Below are positions 35,655-45,383 of a stretch of 64,000 nt of DNA, piece by piece; the stretch's first letter is position 1, and every line of letters starts with the position of its first letter. The stretch comes from Alteromonas sp. MMG017 (GTDB lineage Bacteria > Pseudomonadota > Gammaproteobacteria > Enterobacterales > Alteromonadaceae): assembly GCF_018100795.1 (NCBI RefSeq), contig NZ_JAGJDY010000006.1, positions 186,001 to 250,000 on the forward strand, given 5' to 3'. The notes under the pieces were generated by a model. That model was not told the origin of the DNA. It did no database searches and saw only the letters and a list, made by a program, of their open reading frames with translations. The position numbers were made by a program, and so were the translations under genes.

Positions 35655-36449
35655 ATGTCGCACCATTTTAAAGAAACCCCAGAAAATGCGATAACTCAAA
35701 GCGGTATTGCAAGGGTGATCCCTTGTAAGGAACTCGATATAGGCGATCCTATAAAATGGCTCTCACTTGGTTTACGTGACGCAATGCGTACACCTATTTT
35801 AACCGCGGTGTATGGCGTTATGTTTGCCGTAATCCCTTGGTTCATAATGTACTTGGTAGAAATGACAGGTTGGCATCTAGTGATAATGCCTGCCATTGTG
35901 TGTTTCATGTTGATTGGCCCTTTCTTAGCTGCAGGTTTATATGATGTAAGCTGGGAATTAGAAAAAGGGCACAAGCCTACCTTTATGCATTCATTGCGAG
36001 CGATGCGAAGAAACGCTGTAAATGAGTGGGGGTTTGGCATCTTGCTAATGGTAATGATGATTTTTTGGCTTCGTGTAGCATCACTTATTCACGCATTGTA
36101 TCCTTCGAACATTGAAACCACCCTTGAGAGTTTGATGCCATTTCTGGTACTGGGTTCAATAGTCGGTGCGGGTTTCACCTTAGCCATGTTATTTGTGACT
36201 GCGTTCACTCAACCTATATTAATGGAACGAAAAGTCGATTTGGCCACGGCGTTACTGACTAGTGTTAACGCAGTATGGGTAAACAAAGTTCCCATGCTTA
36301 TATGGGGCGCCATTATATTTACGGCGGTCGCCATTGGTTTTGTGACCGGGTTCGTTGGCTTTATCATATTAATGCCACTTATCGGGTATGCATCATGGCA
36401 TGCTTACATTGACGCCATTTCTACAAAACGCGCAAGAAAATATGATTAA
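35655..36449 (+). CDS. DUF2189 family membrane protein
   Basis: 264 residues. The opening GDPIKWLSLGLRDAMRTPILTAVYGVMFAVIPW is the DUF2189 signature, followed by MLIGPFLAAGLYDVSWELEKG. Six hydrophobic segments are predicted; the second half has ALLTSVNAVWVNKVPMLIWGAII. Some related genes sit near cytochrome c oxidase genes, but that is not the case here. Function unknown. It has its own promoter region and an imperfect terminator. Confidence 0.85.
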   Translation: MSHHFKETPENAITQSGIARVIPCKELDIGDPIKWLSLGLRDAMRTPILTAVYGVMFAVIPWFIMYLVEMTGWHLVIMPAIVCFMLIGPFLAAGLYDVSWELEKGHKPTFMHSLRAMRRNAVNEWGFGILLMVMMIFWLRVASLIHALYPSNIETTLESLMPFLVLGSIVGAGFTLAMLFVTAFTQPILMERKVDLATALLTSVNAVWVNKVPMLIWGAIIFTAVAIGFVTGFVGFIILMPLIGYASWHAYIDAISTKRARKYD

Positions 36450-36818
36450 AATGTAGTTTTATTACAACAAAATGAGGCGGGTTTACCTGATTGCATCAAG
36501 TTAACTCGTCTTTTTTTGTGAAAATTTCATACAGAGGGCTTTTTTTTGTACAGTAATAGACAAAAGTTTTAGACCTTTTTAATAGTAATAATCCCTCTCC
36601 TATAACGAACCGTTATAATTCAAACTAATAATTCTATATAAATCAGGCGTATAGTTTGTTAAAGACTTAGTAACATTCTGATTTACCGTTAGTTTACTCA
36701 CCTTATACAATCTTTAAACAGCATTAATTTCCATTTTAGGTCATAAATAAAGGGCACTCAGGGAATACCTTCCTTGAACTGCTTTTACGAGTTTGCCAAA
36801 ACCTTTGAGGATCTAATG
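36450..36818 (+). other. Intergenic region upstream of DUF3718 gene
   Basis: Begins with the DUF2189 terminator at 36474-36517, then about 300 nt of AT-rich sequence. GAGG at 36807-36810 precedes the DUF3718 start. I see no further gene or clear operator. Confidence 0.45.
36474..36517 (+). terminator. Imperfect terminator after DUF2189 gene
   Basis: GAGGCGGGTT pairs, with one bulge and wobble pairs, to AACTCGTCTTT, followed by seven T. Located 25 nt after the stop codon. Confidence 0.55.
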
Positions 36819-37136
36819 ATGAAACTACTTAAAACTTTAGCGGCTACTGCTGCACTAGCTTTTGCTGTTAACGCTAACGCTGCCCCAGAAAAAGACGTTC
36901 GCTTTGTAGGCGAAACACAATTTTCTGGCTTCTGTAAAGCGGTTGTACTTGATGATATTAAAGTATTGCGTTCAAACCTTGCCCGTAACGTAGGTCGTAT
37001 TGGCGCTAGCCAACGTGAAGTATTACGCATGGTTACTGCAGAAGACGGTTTAACATGTAATGGTGTTAACTTAATTAAGTTCTCTGTTGAGCGCGATGCC
37101 AACTCAGTTCACGAATACCTAACGTCACGTAGTTAA
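36819..37136 (+). CDS. DUF3718 family secreted small protein
   Basis: 105 residues. An N-terminal signal peptide (MKLLKTLAATAALAFAVNANA) is predicted to be cleaved after Ala-Asn-Ala, leaving an 84-residue periplasmic domain with two cysteines (FSGFCKAVV and GLTCNGVN) that could form a disulfide, typical of DUF3718. Function unknown. An adjacent ATG one codon earlier (36816) is equally possible; a GAGG site serves both. An upstream in-frame extension to 36774 is rejected because it would bury the signal peptide. Confidence 0.82.
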   Translation: MKLLKTLAATAALAFAVNANAAPEKDVRFVGETQFSGFCKAVVLDDIKVLRSNLARNVGRIGASQREVLRMVTAEDGLTCNGVNLIKFSVERDANSVHEYLTSRS

Positions 37137-37251
37137 TTGTGCGTTTACTAAGTTAGCGGGTGGCTGCGCTGTTACGTTTTATCAGCAGAAACACCCGCTA
37201 CGTAAGTAATGTCTTTACACTATTTACAGCTTAGTCTTTGCAACTACGCTA

Positions 37252-40200
37252 TTACACTTTAATAAGTTTAGCTATTCTAGCTTGCCCGTTAACTATCATT
37301 CGCTGAGTATTAAAACGCAGCTTTAGAAGTAACACATAAGCAAGCGGCACCAAAAATAAACTGGTCATGGTGGAGAACACTAGCCCACCAATAATGGCAA
37401 TTGCCATTGGCGAGTAAGGCGGTCCGTCGCCACCTATTCTTGTTGCACCCATTGCTAGCGGTACTAGACCGAGTACGGTTGTTGCAACTGTCATCAAAAT
37501 AGGTCTAATACGAGATTGTGCCCCCAGCACAACTGCGTCATACAGGGTTATTCCCTCATTAACTAGTTGGTTAATTCTATCTACTAACACAATCCCGTTG
37601 TTCACCACTATTCCCATAAGTATTAGCATACCTATCATGCCCATTATTGACATGGGAGTACCAGTGACCATAAACGCCCAAAAAACGCCAGTGAATGAAA
37701 AGAGTAACGACGTAATCACCGAGGTAGGCAACACTAGCGATTCAAATAGCGCAGCCATCACCACATAAATCATGCACAAAGCGAGCAGCATATTCATTTG
37801 CATCACGCCGTTGGCCTCATCTTGACGTGAAAAACTGCCATCAAGCGTCCATTGGTAACCCGTAGGTAATTCGATGTGCGCTAGAGCTTGTTGAATGCGT
37901 ACTTTCGCGTCTTCTATGGTGGCGTCGTCTTGTAAGTTGGCACCAATAGCTAACGCCGTTTGCCGGTAACTTCGATTAATTTGCGAAAGTTGCTGCACTA
38001 CCGAGAAATCCGCCACCATTGCCAGGGTGATTGCTCGGTCTTGATTAAAACCAATATTAATATGCTTAAGTGCATCAAGTGATTTTTGAACATCGCTGCC
38101 ATAGCGAAGTTGAACATTAACTTCACCCGCATCTCCATACCGAAATGTGCGTAAATTAGCGCCTCTTAATGCTGTAGCTACAAGCTGAGCTACGTCACTC
38201 ACTTGAATGCCTAATCGGTTTGCCTTTTCTCTATCTATTCGAATTTGAAGTTCGTCACGTTTAGAACCCGTATCGGCTTTCACGTCGGTGAGGCCATCAA
38301 TATTAGCGAGGATAGGAATAAGGCGCTCTGATATTTCTAGCAAGGTATCTGAAGATTCACCCAACAAAGTAATGCGAACACCGCCGCCATTGCCACTGTC
38401 CCATTGAAATGAGGGGCGAGCTCTTACAAAGGCTGGCATGTTTTCCCGAATATCTTCTTTAATAGCCCCCACACTGACAGGAAGGTCGTCGTTTAGGGTT
38501 ATTCCACTTACCGCATGTCCTGGCGTAAAGTAGGTATAAACCTGCTTGATATGGAAGCGTTCTTGGTTTTCATATAAAAACGCCTCCATTTTATCCACCG
38601 TTTTTTCTACTTCATCAAGCGTATAGTTTTGAGTAACGTGATAATTAAGCCATATACGTTCTTGGTTATCGTTACCTTCATCGTCAGAGGTGACGACCTG
38701 CATAGGAATGATAGTAGAGAGTAGAATACCCAAAGCAATCAGTGATGTTTTTCCTTGATTTACCATTACCCATGACAGAATTCGACCATACCTCGAAATA
38801 TAGCCTGGCGTACTGTTTTCCTTCGCTTCGGGAATCGCTATTTTTGTAGTTAGCAAAGGGATCAAGGTTTTAGCGATAAACAACGAGGCGAATAGTGAGA
38901 TACAAATGGCTATGGCGACGTGCTCTAAAAATATTGTGACATCAATTTTCACTCCAACAATATTAGGTAGAAATACAATGGCCGTAGTCGCGGTTCCTGC
39001 AATAACCGCTAAGCTGACATTGTTAACCCCACGCTGAGTGGCGCGGCTAATGTTGTTATCTTGTTGTCGTTCTTGAAAGATACTTTCGGTAATAACCACC
39101 GCATTATCAACCAACATTCCCACCGCTAACATTAACCCCATTAAGGATAAAATATTTAGGGTGTAGCCCAATAAGTACATTACCCCTAAGGTGATACAAA
39201 TGGAGAAGGGGACCGAAAGCACCACAATTAATGTCGTAGTCAGTTGGCGTAAAAACAAATACAGCACCACGATAGAAAGTAATGCGCCTAATAACCCAGC
39301 ACTTAGCAAGTCAGACAGTGACGAGGTTACACTTTTTGCCACATCGTCCATGACAAACAGGTTAATACCGGTAAACGCAGGGTCAGACTTGGCTTCCTCA
39401 ATCACTTCCATCACGGCAGACGACACTTCAACTAAGTTACTGCCAGACTCTCTGAAAATATTAAAGCCTACCGCAAAGGTTCTATCTAGGTGACGACCTT
39501 CGCTTTGCTCCGGCAATTCGAAATTGATGGTAGCAATGTCGGACAGTCGCACATTGGGTGAAACCCACATGTTTTCGAAATCTTCTATGTCGGTAAATTC
39601 GCCAACGGGATTAACCAGTATTTTCTCGCCGTTGTCGTACATGTAGCCCGCGGTTAAAGAAAAGTTGGCGTCTTGCAGCTTTTGCCCTAAAGCAGTGACA
39701 TCAACTTGATAGGCGGTCATTAATTTCGGATCTAACCGAATGGTAATTTGCCTTTTAAGTGTGCCGTAAAGTTCCACCTTAGACACACCGGCAACACGCT
39801 CAATAGGGCGCTTTAAGTTGCGCTCTAGTAAGTCATACGCAAGAGATAAATCACGGTCGCTCGATACCCGTAGTTGGAAAATAGGCATATCATTGGTGTT
39901 GAACTTGTACACCATGACACGCTCTACATCTGCAGGAAGCAGGTGACGGATAGCATCAATTTTTTCTCTGGCTTCTACACTTTTGGCTTTAAGGTTCTCA
40001 TCCCAATCAAACTCAACGATTATTTCCGCTTTATTTTCATACGACCTTGCGCGCAAACGTTTAATTCCCGACATGGTGGCGATGGCTTCTTCCACCGGAC
40101 GAGTGATCATGGTTTCAATTTCTACCGGCGTGGCATCGGGGTAGGGCACCTCAACCACCATTTCAGGAATATCGATACCAGGGAATTTTTCTAGTGGCAG

Positions 40201-40332
40201 TAACTTCCCAGAGACTGCGCCGAACAGCAGCATGGAGATAAACACCATGCCTATGGTCACCGGGCGGTTTAACGCAAAACGTGCTAATGATGCGCCAATA
40301 CCCTTTATCGTACTTTCATTAGGCGTTTTCAT
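37252..40332 (-). CDS. RND efflux permease, second subunit of a two-permease pump
   Basis: 1026 residues from the ATG at 40332, which has GGGAGG upstream; a longer start at 40371 is less likely. It is a resistance-nodulation-division inner-membrane proton antiporter with 12 helices. The family marks include LPLEKFPGIDIPEMVVEVPYPDATPVEIETMITRPVEEA, the helix-4 segment with LMLAVGMLVDNAVVITES (proton-relay Asp) and the C-terminal GMIGMLILMGIVVNNGIVLVDRINQL. Its start overlaps the end of the preceding permease gene by 14 nt. Substrate cannot be told from sequence. No outer-membrane TolC-type gene is present here. Confidence 0.9.
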   Translation of the reverse strand: MKTPNESTIKGIGASLARFALNRPVTIGMVFISMLLFGAVSGKLLPLEKFPGIDIPEMVVEVPYPDATPVEIETMITRPVEEAIATMSGIKRLRARSYENKAEIIVEFDWDENLKAKSVEAREKIDAIRHLLPADVERVMVYKFNTNDMPIFQLRVSSDRDLSLAYDLLERNLKRPIERVAGVSKVELYGTLKRQITIRLDPKLMTAYQVDVTALGQKLQDANFSLTAGYMYDNGEKILVNPVGEFTDIEDFENMWVSPNVRLSDIATINFELPEQSEGRHLDRTFAVGFNIFRESGSNLVEVSSAVMEVIEEAKSDPAFTGINLFVMDDVAKSVTSSLSDLLSAGLLGALLSIVVLYLFLRQLTTTLIVVLSVPFSICITLGVMYLLGYTLNILSLMGLMLAVGMLVDNAVVITESIFQERQQDNNISRATQRGVNNVSLAVIAGTATTAIVFLPNIVGVKIDVTIFLEHVAIAICISLFASLFIAKTLIPLLTTKIAIPEAKENSTPGYISRYGRILSWVMVNQGKTSLIALGILLSTIIPMQVVTSDDEGNDNQERIWLNYHVTQNYTLDEVEKTVDKMEAFLYENQERFHIKQVYTYFTPGHAVSGITLNDDLPVSVGAIKEDIRENMPAFVRARPSFQWDSGNGGGVRITLLGESSDTLLEISERLIPILANIDGLTDVKADTGSKRDELQIRIDREKANRLGIQVSDVAQLVATALRGANLRTFRYGDAGEVNVQLRYGSDVQKSLDALKHINIGFNQDRAITLAMVADFSVVQQLSQINRSYRQTALAIGANLQDDATIEDAKVRIQQALAHIELPTGYQWTLDGSFSRQDEANGVMQMNMLLALCMIYVVMAALFESLVLPTSVITSLLFSFTGVFWAFMVTGTPMSIMGMIGMLILMGIVVNNGIVLVDRINQLVNEGITLYDAVVLGAQSRIRPILMTVATTVLGLVPLAMGATRIGGDGPPYSPMAIAIIGGLVFSTMTSLFLVPLAYVLLLKLRFNTQRMIVNGQARIAKLIKV

Positions 40333-43300
40333 ACGTGCCTCCCGAAACCGCTGAGTCTTGGTTTTTAACAACCACGTTTGATGCCTTTTTATCGAAAAGA
40401 CTGTAAAGCACCGGCAGCAGTATTAAGGTAAGCAAGCTAGAAAATAGCAATCCAAAAATGACGGTAATGGCCATAGGTGTGCGTATTTCAGCGCCTTCAC
40501 CTAATCCGAATGCCATGGGCATCAAGCCTAAAATAGTGGTAAGGGTTGTCATCACAATGGGGCGTAAACGGGTTTTTCCTGCATCGATGATGGCTGCGGT
40601 CTTTTCCATGCCGTTAGCACGCAATTGGTTAATGCGATCAACCAACACAATGGCGTTGTTAACCACTATACCGCACAACATAATAAGCCCAATAAACACC
40701 ACCACATTTAATGGCGTATTGGTAAGCCATAAGCCATAAACTGAACCGGCACCAGCAAGGGGAACCGCAAACAATATAAGCAATGGATGCAGTAGTGATT
40801 CAAATTGCGACGCCATCACCAAGTACACCATAAAAATAGCCAGTGCTAAGGCAAATTGCAGCGACCTAAAGCTATCTTGCATATCTTCACTTTGCCCAGT
40901 TACCGTTGCATCCATCGATAAGGGAAGTTGCGTGTTGTCCAACACCTTATTGACCAAGGAAACGGCTTCATCCAGCTTCCCTTTTGCTAAATTGGCTGAA
41001 ATTAATGCCACACGCTGTTGGCCAATGCGCGTAATTTCACTGGGGCCAACGCTCATGTAAACATCGGCAACGGCACCAAGGGGAATAGGTTGTGATGCAT
41101 CAGGGTTTACGACAATGGCGCGTACATCGTTTATGTTGTCGCGCTGGCTGTCTTTGGTTCTTACCAGTACATCAACTTTTCTATCTTCAAGGCTATATTG
41201 CGTGGCAACACGGCCACCAATTTTAGCGGCAATTAAAGACGACACCGTGGCAGCATCAAGACCTAAACGAGAGAGCTTGGCATGATGAAACTCGATTTTT
41301 AGTTCTGGATTACCTTCACGAATACTGGTAGCAATATCGGTGAAGTTGTCGTGTGTACCTAGCTCGTGGGCAATTTTATCGCTATAGGTTTGAAGTTGGC
41401 GTAAATCATATCCACTGACTTCAACTTGAATAGGCGAGGCAAAAGTAAACAGTTCTGGCTCAGTAAAGGTAGCTTGAACATTAGGGTAACGGTTAAGGGC
41501 ATCGCGTAGAGCCGCCTTTACCTTATCCATATTGCTACTCGCGTTTGTGTTTTCGCCCGCGCTGGTATCGGCATTAGGGTTCATTACAATATTGAGTCTT
41601 CCCCAGTGATCGCCACCTTGACTAGGCGCGGCACTAATCAAACTTCCTGTACCCGACATAGCATAAGTTCTTGCTACGTTTGAATCTGCCGCGGCTATTG
41701 CCGATAAGTTCGATAATGTTGCATCTGTCGTGCTCAGTGGTGTGCCGGCGGGGAGAGTAATATCTACCGAGAATTCACCTTGCGACATTGTGGGAATAAG
41801 CTCCATACCTAATTTAGGGACAAGAAGCAGCGCACCACCTGCTGACACTAAAGCTACGACGACCACAAGCGTTCTGGCCTTCAAACTAGCAATTAGGGCA
41901 CCGTGATATGCTTTCTCTATAGCATTAAAGCCCTTGTTGAATGCCCATACCAATGGCGTAAATAATAGCGACAAGCCCTTTGCAAGAATATGCCATGTAC
42001 CGATTACTAAGGTAATTAGCGCAGCAGGCAAATACACAAACACAAAACGAAGTACCATTGAAAAAGGCCATTTTACAAAATAGACAATTTTCCCAAGCAA
42101 AGTAGTGGGTCGGGCTTTGGCGGGCGATGAAAACGTATCTTCGTGGGCAAGCTTTGCTTTTTGCTTTTTTCGGGCCATTGCAGGAATAAGGGTAAGTGCT
42201 ACAACCAACGAGGCGGCAAGTGCGAAGCTTACGGTGAGTGCTTGATCTTTAAACAGCTGGCCCGCTATGCCTTCTACAAAAATAAGCGGTACGAAAACGG
42301 CCATGGTGGTTAATGTAGAAGCAACGATGGCGCCAGAGACTTCCTTAGTGCCCGATGCAGCGGGATCATCAGCAACAGCATCGTTTACCAACTTGGCTTG
42401 CTTACGCTTTTTATGGCGATCGATGTTTTCTAACACCACAATACTGTTGTCGACAAGCAAACCCACGGCCAGTGCAATCCCCCCTAAACTCATCATATTT
42501 AGGCTGATATCATTGGCGTACATTAGGTTAAAGGTGGCAATAACCGATACTGGAATTGACACAGAGATGATGACCGTAGTCCAAAAATCTTTAAGGAATA
42601 GGTATAGCACTAACATGGCAAGCAGACCGCCCATTATTGCTGCAGATTTAACATTATCAATGGCTTGCTTTATAAACACACTCTGATCGTATATTTGCGT
42701 CAGTGTGTAATTCGCAGGTATGTCATTTTCAATTTCACTAAGACGAGAGGCTATTTTCTTGGCTACATCTACCGCATTTGCATCTCCTTCTTTGTATATC
42801 GCAATCTCAACCCCTTCATTACCATTGAAGCGAGTTACCACACTACGATCTTTATAAGCACTTTCTACACTAGCCACATCTTTTAATTGAATATTTCTAC
42901 CTTCGAAACGGCCAATAAAAAGGTTTTCAATTTCGATCAGGTTTTCAAATTGATTCAGGGTGCGCACTAAGAATGCTTGAGCATCGCCTTCAATACGACC
43001 ACCCGCAGCGTTTACATTTTCGGCTTTAATACGATCGATAATACCGGTAATAGGAATAGATAACTGGCTGGCTTTACGTTGGTCGATAAGAATGTGTACT
43101 TCGTTTTCAAGACCACCGCCAACACGTACAGCAGCAACACCTTCAACAGATTCGAGGGCCCGTTTCACTTGCTGCTCGCCGTATAACCGTAGCCTTTTCA
43201 TTTGGGCGGTAGACAGTTGCCCCGAGAGCACATCTTCAGTAAGCCCTAGCTTGATAACCGGATCTAAACTTGGGTTAAAGCGCAACAGACGAGGTTTCTC

Positions 43301-43663
43301 AATATCCAGAGGAAGTTGAAGTACATCAAGTTTTTCCCGTACTTCTAAGCTCGCGAAATCCATGTCGGTACCCCATTTAAACGCCATTACCACGTCTGAT
43401 TGACCGGCTCGTGAAGTAGAGGTGACTTTTCTAACCCCTTTTACAACGCCAATAGCTTCTTCAATAGGCTTAGAAACAAGTTGTTCCACTTCGCCTGGGG
43501 CAGCTCCGGTGTAATCGGTTCGAATAGTTAACGTGGGGTAGGAGAGATCGGGCAGTAAATTAACTGACAATCGACCAAGTGAGACCATACCAAACAACAG
43601 CACAGCAAAAGTAAACATAGACACGGCAACCGGGCGTTTAACCGCTATATCAACAATACGCAT
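40319..43663 (-). CDS. RND efflux permease, first subunit of a two-permease pump
   Basis: 1114 residues; 12-helix RND permease of the AcrB/MdtB superfamily. RLSVNLLPDLSYPTLTIRTDYTGAAPGEVEQLVSKPIEEAIG opens the porter domain; GGIALAVGLLVDNSIVVLENIDRH is helix 4 with the proton-relay aspartate. Between helices 6 and 7, about residues 505-600, there is an inserted segment (RKKQKAKLAHED...) with extra hydrophobic stretches, which explains the length above the usual 1030-1050. AAGGAAA precedes the ATG. It lies 24 nt after the adaptor gene and overlaps the second permease gene, forming an adaptor-permease-permease operon like mdtABC. Confidence 0.9.
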   Translation of the reverse strand: MRIVDIAVKRPVAVSMFTFAVLLFGMVSLGRLSVNLLPDLSYPTLTIRTDYTGAAPGEVEQLVSKPIEEAIGVVKGVRKVTSTSRAGQSDVVMAFKWGTDMDFASLEVREKLDVLQLPLDIEKPRLLRFNPSLDPVIKLGLTEDVLSGQLSTAQMKRLRLYGEQQVKRALESVEGVAAVRVGGGLENEVHILIDQRKASQLSIPITGIIDRIKAENVNAAGGRIEGDAQAFLVRTLNQFENLIEIENLFIGRFEGRNIQLKDVASVESAYKDRSVVTRFNGNEGVEIAIYKEGDANAVDVAKKIASRLSEIENDIPANYTLTQIYDQSVFIKQAIDNVKSAAIMGGLLAMLVLYLFLKDFWTTVIISVSIPVSVIATFNLMYANDISLNMMSLGGIALAVGLLVDNSIVVLENIDRHKKRKQAKLVNDAVADDPAASGTKEVSGAIVASTLTTMAVFVPLIFVEGIAGQLFKDQALTVSFALAASLVVALTLIPAMARKKQKAKLAHEDTFSSPAKARPTTLLGKIVYFVKWPFSMVLRFVFVYLPAALITLVIGTWHILAKGLSLLFTPLVWAFNKGFNAIEKAYHGALIASLKARTLVVVVALVSAGGALLLVPKLGMELIPTMSQGEFSVDITLPAGTPLSTTDATLSNLSAIAAADSNVARTYAMSGTGSLISAAPSQGGDHWGRLNIVMNPNADTSAGENTNASSNMDKVKAALRDALNRYPNVQATFTEPELFTFASPIQVEVSGYDLRQLQTYSDKIAHELGTHDNFTDIATSIREGNPELKIEFHHAKLSRLGLDAATVSSLIAAKIGGRVATQYSLEDRKVDVLVRTKDSQRDNINDVRAIVVNPDASQPIPLGAVADVYMSVGPSEITRIGQQRVALISANLAKGKLDEAVSLVNKVLDNTQLPLSMDATVTGQSEDMQDSFRSLQFALALAIFMVYLVMASQFESLLHPLLILFAVPLAGAGSVYGLWLTNTPLNVVVFIGLIMLCGIVVNNAIVLVDRINQLRANGMEKTAAIIDAGKTRLRPIVMTTLTTILGLMPMAFGLGEGAEIRTPMAITVIFGLLFSSLLTLILLPVLYSLFDKKASNVVVKNQDSAVSGGTYENA

Positions 43664-43687
43664 GGTATTTTCCTTCTTATAGCGGGC

Positions 43688-44764
43688 TTAGCCGTTGACT
43701 ACATCTACAGGGGCTTGGTCTTTTAAGTTTTGGTGGCCAGCGGTAACGACTTTCTCATCACCTTGTAAGCCGCTTAACACTTCAATCATTTCGTCTTGTT
43801 CAAAGCCAGTAACAATGTCGACTTTTGTGGCTATGTTGTCTTTAACAACAAAGACGCTATGTTGATTGTCCATCGTGATAAGGGCACGACGTGGAAGTAG
43901 CGTAGCGCTATTGTGGAGTGCATATTCGAGAGCCACGTCGGTAAACATGCCCGCTTTTAATACGTGTTTTTCATTCGGCACTGCAAGGGTAACTTTAAAT
44001 GTGCCAGTGGCAGCATCAATAACAGGGCTAATTCGCTCGACAGATGCAGTTAACGACTTATTACCTAGTGCAGCAACAATAAGAGTTGCGGGTTGACCTA
44101 CCGCCACATTTTGTAATTCGTTTTCAGGTAAATACACTACACCTTGTAAATTCTGCTGTTGCACAATATGGAACATGCGCTCTCGCTGGAAAGACTCAGT
44201 CAGGTTACCTACTTTGGCATTACGAGAAGCAATAAAACCACTGATAGGGGCAGTAATGGTGGTTTCTTTTAAATCTAGTTCAGCAAGATGAACCGATGCT
44301 TTAGCTGACTCATATTGAGCGGTCAGTTTGTCGTAGGTATCTACACTGATTAGGTTTTTAGAATACACTTTGTTTACTTTATCTAACTCACGCTCAAGAC
44401 CGGTTAAATCTGCCTTTGCCTTCGCAAGATTAAGTTCGTATCTGCGTTTATCTAGTTGCGCAAGCACTTGGCCTTTTTCAACGTAATCACCTTCTTCTAC
44501 CACTATCTGTTCAATAATGCCTGACGCTCTTGCAACCACAAAGGCTTCTTCTCTCGCTTCCAGAATGGCGGTGGTTGTATAAGTAGAGCTAATTGAACCA
44601 TTGGTTACTTCAGCGGCTTCTACCGGTATGGCTATCACCGCTTCAGAAATTTCTTCTGTAGGGTTTATCGCATCGGCGTCGGTACACGCACCTAGTAGCA
44701 AAGATAAAGAAAGTATGCCGCCAGTAAGGGACAGTGTGCGAAGAGTGTTAAACGAAGCGTCCAT
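43688..44764 (-). CDS. RND efflux periplasmic adaptor lipoprotein (MFP family)
   Basis: 358 residues from the ATG at 44764. A lipoprotein signal with lipobox LGAC anchors it to the inner membrane. The adaptor architecture is clear: lipoyl-like half (FVVARASGIIEQIVVEEGDYVEKGQVLAQLD), an alpha-helical hairpin of about 60 residues, the second half (ITAPISGFIASRNAKVGNL) and beta-barrel and membrane-proximal domains. First gene of the pump operon. It bridges the permeases to an unseen outer-membrane channel. No local regulator was found; a terminator upstream isolates it from the OsmC gene. Confidence 0.9.
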   Translation of the reverse strand: MDASFNTLRTLSLTGGILSLSLLLGACTDADAINPTEEISEAVIAIPVEAAEVTNGSISSTYTTTAILEAREEAFVVARASGIIEQIVVEEGDYVEKGQVLAQLDKRRYELNLAKAKADLTGLERELDKVNKVYSKNLISVDTYDKLTAQYESAKASVHLAELDLKETTITAPISGFIASRNAKVGNLTESFQRERMFHIVQQQNLQGVVYLPENELQNVAVGQPATLIVAALGNKSLTASVERISPVIDAATGTFKVTLAVPNEKHVLKAGMFTDVALEYALHNSATLLPRRALITMDNQHSVFVVKDNIATKVDIVTGFEQDEMIEVLSGLQGDEKVVTAGHQNLKDQAPVDVVNG

Positions 44765-44893
44765 GGTCAAATACCTGATTGTTGTCGTTAATTATTAGTT
44801 TATTACCAACTAAAAGCAGCAACCATGCCAGTAAGTGTAAGAAGATATTTATATGTTAATAATCAGTTGGTTAGATTGTTTTTGGTGGGAGAA

Positions 44894-44927
44894 TAAAAAA
44901 GGGCCATCAATCACTGATAGCCCTTTA
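44894..44927 (-). terminator. Terminator after the osmC-like gene
   Basis: On the minus strand AAAGGGC-TATCA pairs with TGAT-GGCCC and is followed by TTTTTTATT. It lies 23 nt after the OsmC stop and separates that gene from the efflux operon. Confidence 0.83.
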
Positions 44928-44949
44928 CACTAATAGGTGGCGTATTAGC

Positions 44950-45357
44950 CTAATTGTGTGTGGATTCAACTAAGGTATAGCTGGTGGTGATCTCCACATT
45001 GCCGGTAAGCATTAACATTACTGAGCAATACTTTTCAGTAGAAAGTTGTACTGCACGTGCTAATGCTTTCTCGGTCACGCTGCTTGCTACCACTGTGTAG
45101 TGAGCATGAATTTTTGTGAATACCCGTGGGGCGTCATCAGCACGATCGGCTTCTAATTCACATTCACAGCTTTTAATTTCGTGACGACCCTTTTTAAGGA
45201 TGTCTACCACATCAATACTGGAGCAGGCGCCAACGGCTAACAATACTGATTCCATTGGTGATACTGCATTTCCACTACCGTCCATGACGGTTTTATACCC
45301 ACTGTCGGTTGTACCGGTGAAAGTGAGGTCTTTATCCCATGAAACTTGAGCTTTCAT
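44950..45357 (-). CDS. OsmC family protein (YhfA-like)
   Basis: 135 residues. The two cysteines of the OsmC/Ohr fold are present in LLAVGACSSIDVVDILKKGR (near residue 45) and LSTEKYCSVMLMLTG (near 110), with the expected downstream spacing. OsmC/Ohr proteins reduce organic hydroperoxides; the YhfA branch is less well characterised. TAGGAAG precedes the ATG. It lies 26 nt downstream of the CvfB-like gene and is closed by a terminator. Confidence 0.88.
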   Translation of the reverse strand: MKAQVSWDKDLTFTGTTDSGYKTVMDGSGNAVSPMESVLLAVGACSSIDVVDILKKGRHEIKSCECELEADRADDAPRVFTKIHAHYTVVASSVTEKALARAVQLSTEKYCSVMLMLTGNVEITTSYTLVESTHN

Positions 45358-45383
45358 TGTACTTCCTACCTATTACTTCCTGC

